Below are positions 5,821 to 6,154 of a DNA stretch of 6,154 nt, one piece after another (the first letter of the stretch is position 1; each line of letters opens with the position of its first letter). The position numbers and the translations under genes were made by a program. The stretch spans positions 1-6,154 of the forward strand of contig JAAZDZ010000129.1 of the NCBI GenBank assembly GCA_012512545.1, given 5' to 3'. Origin of the DNA: Alcaligenaceae bacterium. Its GTDB lineage: Bacteria; Pseudomonadota; Gammaproteobacteria; Burkholderiales; Burkholderiaceae_B. The notes below the pieces were generated by a model. The model searched no databases. It was not told the origin of the DNA and saw nothing but the letters and a program-made list of their open reading frames with translations.

Positions 5821-6154
5821 GTGTGGCGCGAGTGAAGAACTCCACGTCGCGGAATGTAGGCCGCTCCGATTCGCCACAACATAGGGATATCTTCGACGCC
5901 GTGTTGATATTGACTCGCTTGACCTCGCCCTGATGGACGTGGCTTACGCTTGGGCGCGTGGTCAATCTTGGTTTTGGGGCGGAAGATTTCTACAGGTGTG
6001 AATCATTAACTGCGATCTAAAGCTGAAGTTTCATTTTTGGGGTGAAAAACGGTGCTTTAAAGAGTGGGGTTCTTTAATGGCGGGTGTCAGGGGTGAGATC
6101 TTCTTTGGGTTCTAAAGAGCGTGTGGAACCAGTGAAGATGCCGCTCCCCTCACC

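Larger units (their letters stand above)
4996..6154. other. gene-free candidate origin/centromere region
   Basis: More than 1.1 kb shows no convincing protein gene on either strand. It holds two parS sites, two pairs of DnaA-box-like 9-mers next to T-rich tracts, a tandem repeat of about 690 bp and a 219-bp palindrome. Positions 4996-5075 are single-copy promoter-side sequence with a small hairpin (5043-5057). Positions 5646-5759 are the tail of the first repeat unit, in which I recognise nothing. All genes read away from this region, as expected next to oriC. In Bordetella reference genomes, as I recall, gidA (mnmG) is the first-numbered gene beside the origin. The oriC assignment is inference. 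Confidence 0.5.
5760..6154 (+). repeat. tandem repeat unit, copy 2 (partial, cut by the window end)
   Basis: This matches 5076-5463 in order and orientation: parS, T-rich tract, DnaA-box pair, diverged hairpin, a conserved block, then the left arm of the palindromic element at 6118-6142. It ends twelve bases past that arm only because the window ends. Whether the copy is complete, or a third copy follows, cannot be seen. No transposase, integrase or terminal duplication accompanies it, so tandem duplication or recombination between dispersed repeats is a more natural explanation than a single insertion. Confidence 0.92.

Noticed and set aside
5870..5880. Extra DnaA box at TTCGCCACA (also at 5179-5187)
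   Set aside because: It differs from TTATCCACA at two core positions and has no A/T-rich neighbour, so support is too weak.
5720..5965. Minus-strand open frame of 81 codons spanning the repeat junction
   Set aside because: It reads straight through parS site 2 and the DnaA-box pair of copy 2. The regulatory elements explain the conservation better than coding does.
5076..6154. CRISPR array or insertion sequence
   Set aside because: There are only two long repeat copies at about 690-bp spacing, not short regular repeats with spacers. No transposase frame or clear target duplication is visible.

Overview
The window looks like origin-proximal chromosomal DNA from a betaproteobacterium of the order Burkholderiales, most likely the Bordetella/Alcaligenes family (Alcaligenaceae). 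This rests on gene order: mnmG-rsmG-parA-parB is followed on the same strand by tRNA-Tyr, tRNA-Gly and tRNA-Thr, the cluster that normally precedes tuf in this group. The protein sequences fit the same group. I cannot name the genus from sequence alone.

Left edge (1-309): three minus-strand tRNA genes in transcription order Tyr(GTA), Gly(TCC), Thr(GGT). The last is cut by the window start. A near-consensus sigma-70 promoter (325-353) drives them. The gap to parB (310-473) also holds two mutually exclusive hairpins in the parB 3' region.

Middle (474-4848): a compact minus-strand operon. MnmG and RsmG are RNA-modification enzymes (tRNA wobble uridine and 16S rRNA). ParA and ParB are the chromosome-segregation ATPase and the centromere-binding CTPase. 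Spacings are tight: 4 bp between mnmG and rsmG, an ATGA overlap between rsmG and parA, and 19 bp between parA and parB. A perfect TATAAT -10 element lies about 140 bp upstream of mnmG.

Right edge (about 4996-6154): no credible protein gene. It carries a tandem repeat of about 690 bp, with a first copy from 5076 and a second from 5760 that runs off the window end. Each copy begins exactly at a parS centromere site (5076-5091 and 5760-5775). A T-rich tract and two same-orientation DnaA-box-like 9-mers 12 bp apart follow. The first copy then contains a 219-bp imperfect palindrome (5427-5645) that resembles a foldback or MITE-like intergenic repeat; only its left arm is visible in the second copy.

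How it works together: the operon makes ParA and ParB, and the adjacent repeats supply the parS sites that ParB loads onto. DnaA-box-like sites lie in the same repeats, and all genes read away from that side. The right edge is therefore a good candidate for the oriC/centromere region. The most unusual feature is that the parS plus DnaA-box module is itself tandemly duplicated.
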